Part shown: in pieces, positions 14,191 through 14,392 of the stretch
Layout of the letters: the number at the start of each line of letters is the position of its first letter
Position numbering within the stretch: the first letter of the stretch is position 1
From: Myxococcales bacterium
GTDB lineage: Bacteria > Myxococcota_C > UBA6777
Assembly: GCA_027005175.1 (NCBI GenBank)
Contig: JALTMC010000549.1
Coordinates: 1-14,392, forward strand
DNA length: 14,392 nucleotides
Direction: 5' to 3'
Translations under genes and position numbers: made by a program
The notes under the pieces: model-generated
What the model saw: only the letters and a program-made list of their open reading frames with translations
What the model was told of the DNA's origin: nothing
Databases searched by the model: none

Positions 14191-14392
14191 TCAATGTTGG
14201 TGTTGCATCACGCTAAGTTCACGGTTGGCGTGGGCAAGTCGTGTCGCCAACATACGGACAATAAAATGATGAATATCGGAAGCAAGATCCGGATCTTCGG
14301 CGAGGATCTTGTCCATGGTCTCTCGTGACAACCGAAACAGTCTGCTATGTTGAACGGCCATCACAGAGGCAGAGCGGGGTGAATCCAGATAC
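14191..14392 (-). CDS. C-terminal end of a cyclic-nucleotide-binding-domain protein (partial)
   Basis: A minus-strand frame is open from the right edge to a stop at 14191-14193, giving 66 residues. It starts SPRSASVMAVQHSRLFRLSR, followed by ETMDKILAEDPDLASDIHHF and a helical end RMLATRLAHANREL. This matches the end of a CRP/FNR-type cNMP-binding fold: the R-S/T-A-S-V strand of the phosphate-binding cassette, the L-x-R-L-S/D-R-E strand, then the C-terminal helix. No DNA-binding helix-turn-helix follows, so it may be a stand-alone sensor or the tail of a larger protein. The ligand and the rest of the gene are outside the window. It converges on the zinc-ribbon protein gene with a 28-base gap. 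Confidence 0.72.
   Translation of the reverse strand, partial: YLDSPRSASVMAVQHSRLFRLSRETMDKILAEDPDLASDIHHFIVRMLATRLAHANRELSVMQHQH

Overview
The window looks like a stretch of chromosome from a Gram-negative bacterium of roughly 50% GC. Most genes are housekeeping-type: HrpB helicase, AqpZ aquaporin and isoleucyl-tRNA synthetase. They sit beside a class IV-like histone-deacetylase-family enzyme, a very large TPR protein and repeat-rich intergenic DNA. A proteobacterial or deltaproteobacterial/Myxococcota-like source is my guess from this gene mix; nothing in the window proves it.

Left to right: (1) the last 35 codons of an unidentified plus-strand gene (to 110) converge on hrpB (216-2762, minus), whose 3' tail and stop are duplicated downstream. 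(2) A 711-base gap lies between divergent hrpB and aqpZ (3474-4163, plus). It holds a perfect 31-bp inverted repeat, a smaller hairpin, a 46-bp direct repeat and a possible aqpZ promoter. (3) aqpZ converges on an 886-residue TPR gene (4451-7111, minus). The last codons and stop of the TPR gene are present in four tandem ~56-bp units, and its start is an 18-bp tandem duplication with two in-frame ATGs. (4) Upstream of the TPR gene are a remnant of an RluA-family pseudouridine synthase (7242-7463) and a two-CBS-domain protein (7478-7945), both minus. (5) A 421-base region divergent from the CBS gene leads into ileS (8367-11234, plus). (6) After a repeat-containing gap comes a two-gene operon (11483-14162, plus): a histone-deacetylase-like enzyme overlapping by 8 bases a zinc-ribbon protein with two C-terminal membrane helices. 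(7) The window ends in the C-terminus of a cyclic-nucleotide-binding-type protein (minus).

The most interesting candidate system is the ileS leader. A 34-codon reading frame with a GGAGG ribosome site (8266-8370) ends by overlapping the GTG start of ileS (GTGA). It carries four Ile codons, none of them the ATC that ileS itself prefers. An 8-bp inverted repeat (8315-8322 with 8351-8358) would bury the ileS ribosome-binding site. A ribosome stalled at the ATA-GCT-ATA codons (8305-8313) would cover the left arm and free that site. This suggests translational attenuation of ileS that senses isoleucyl-tRNA charging; it is inferred from sequence alone. The encoded IleRS also has a C-terminal zinc finger with three of four cysteines lost.
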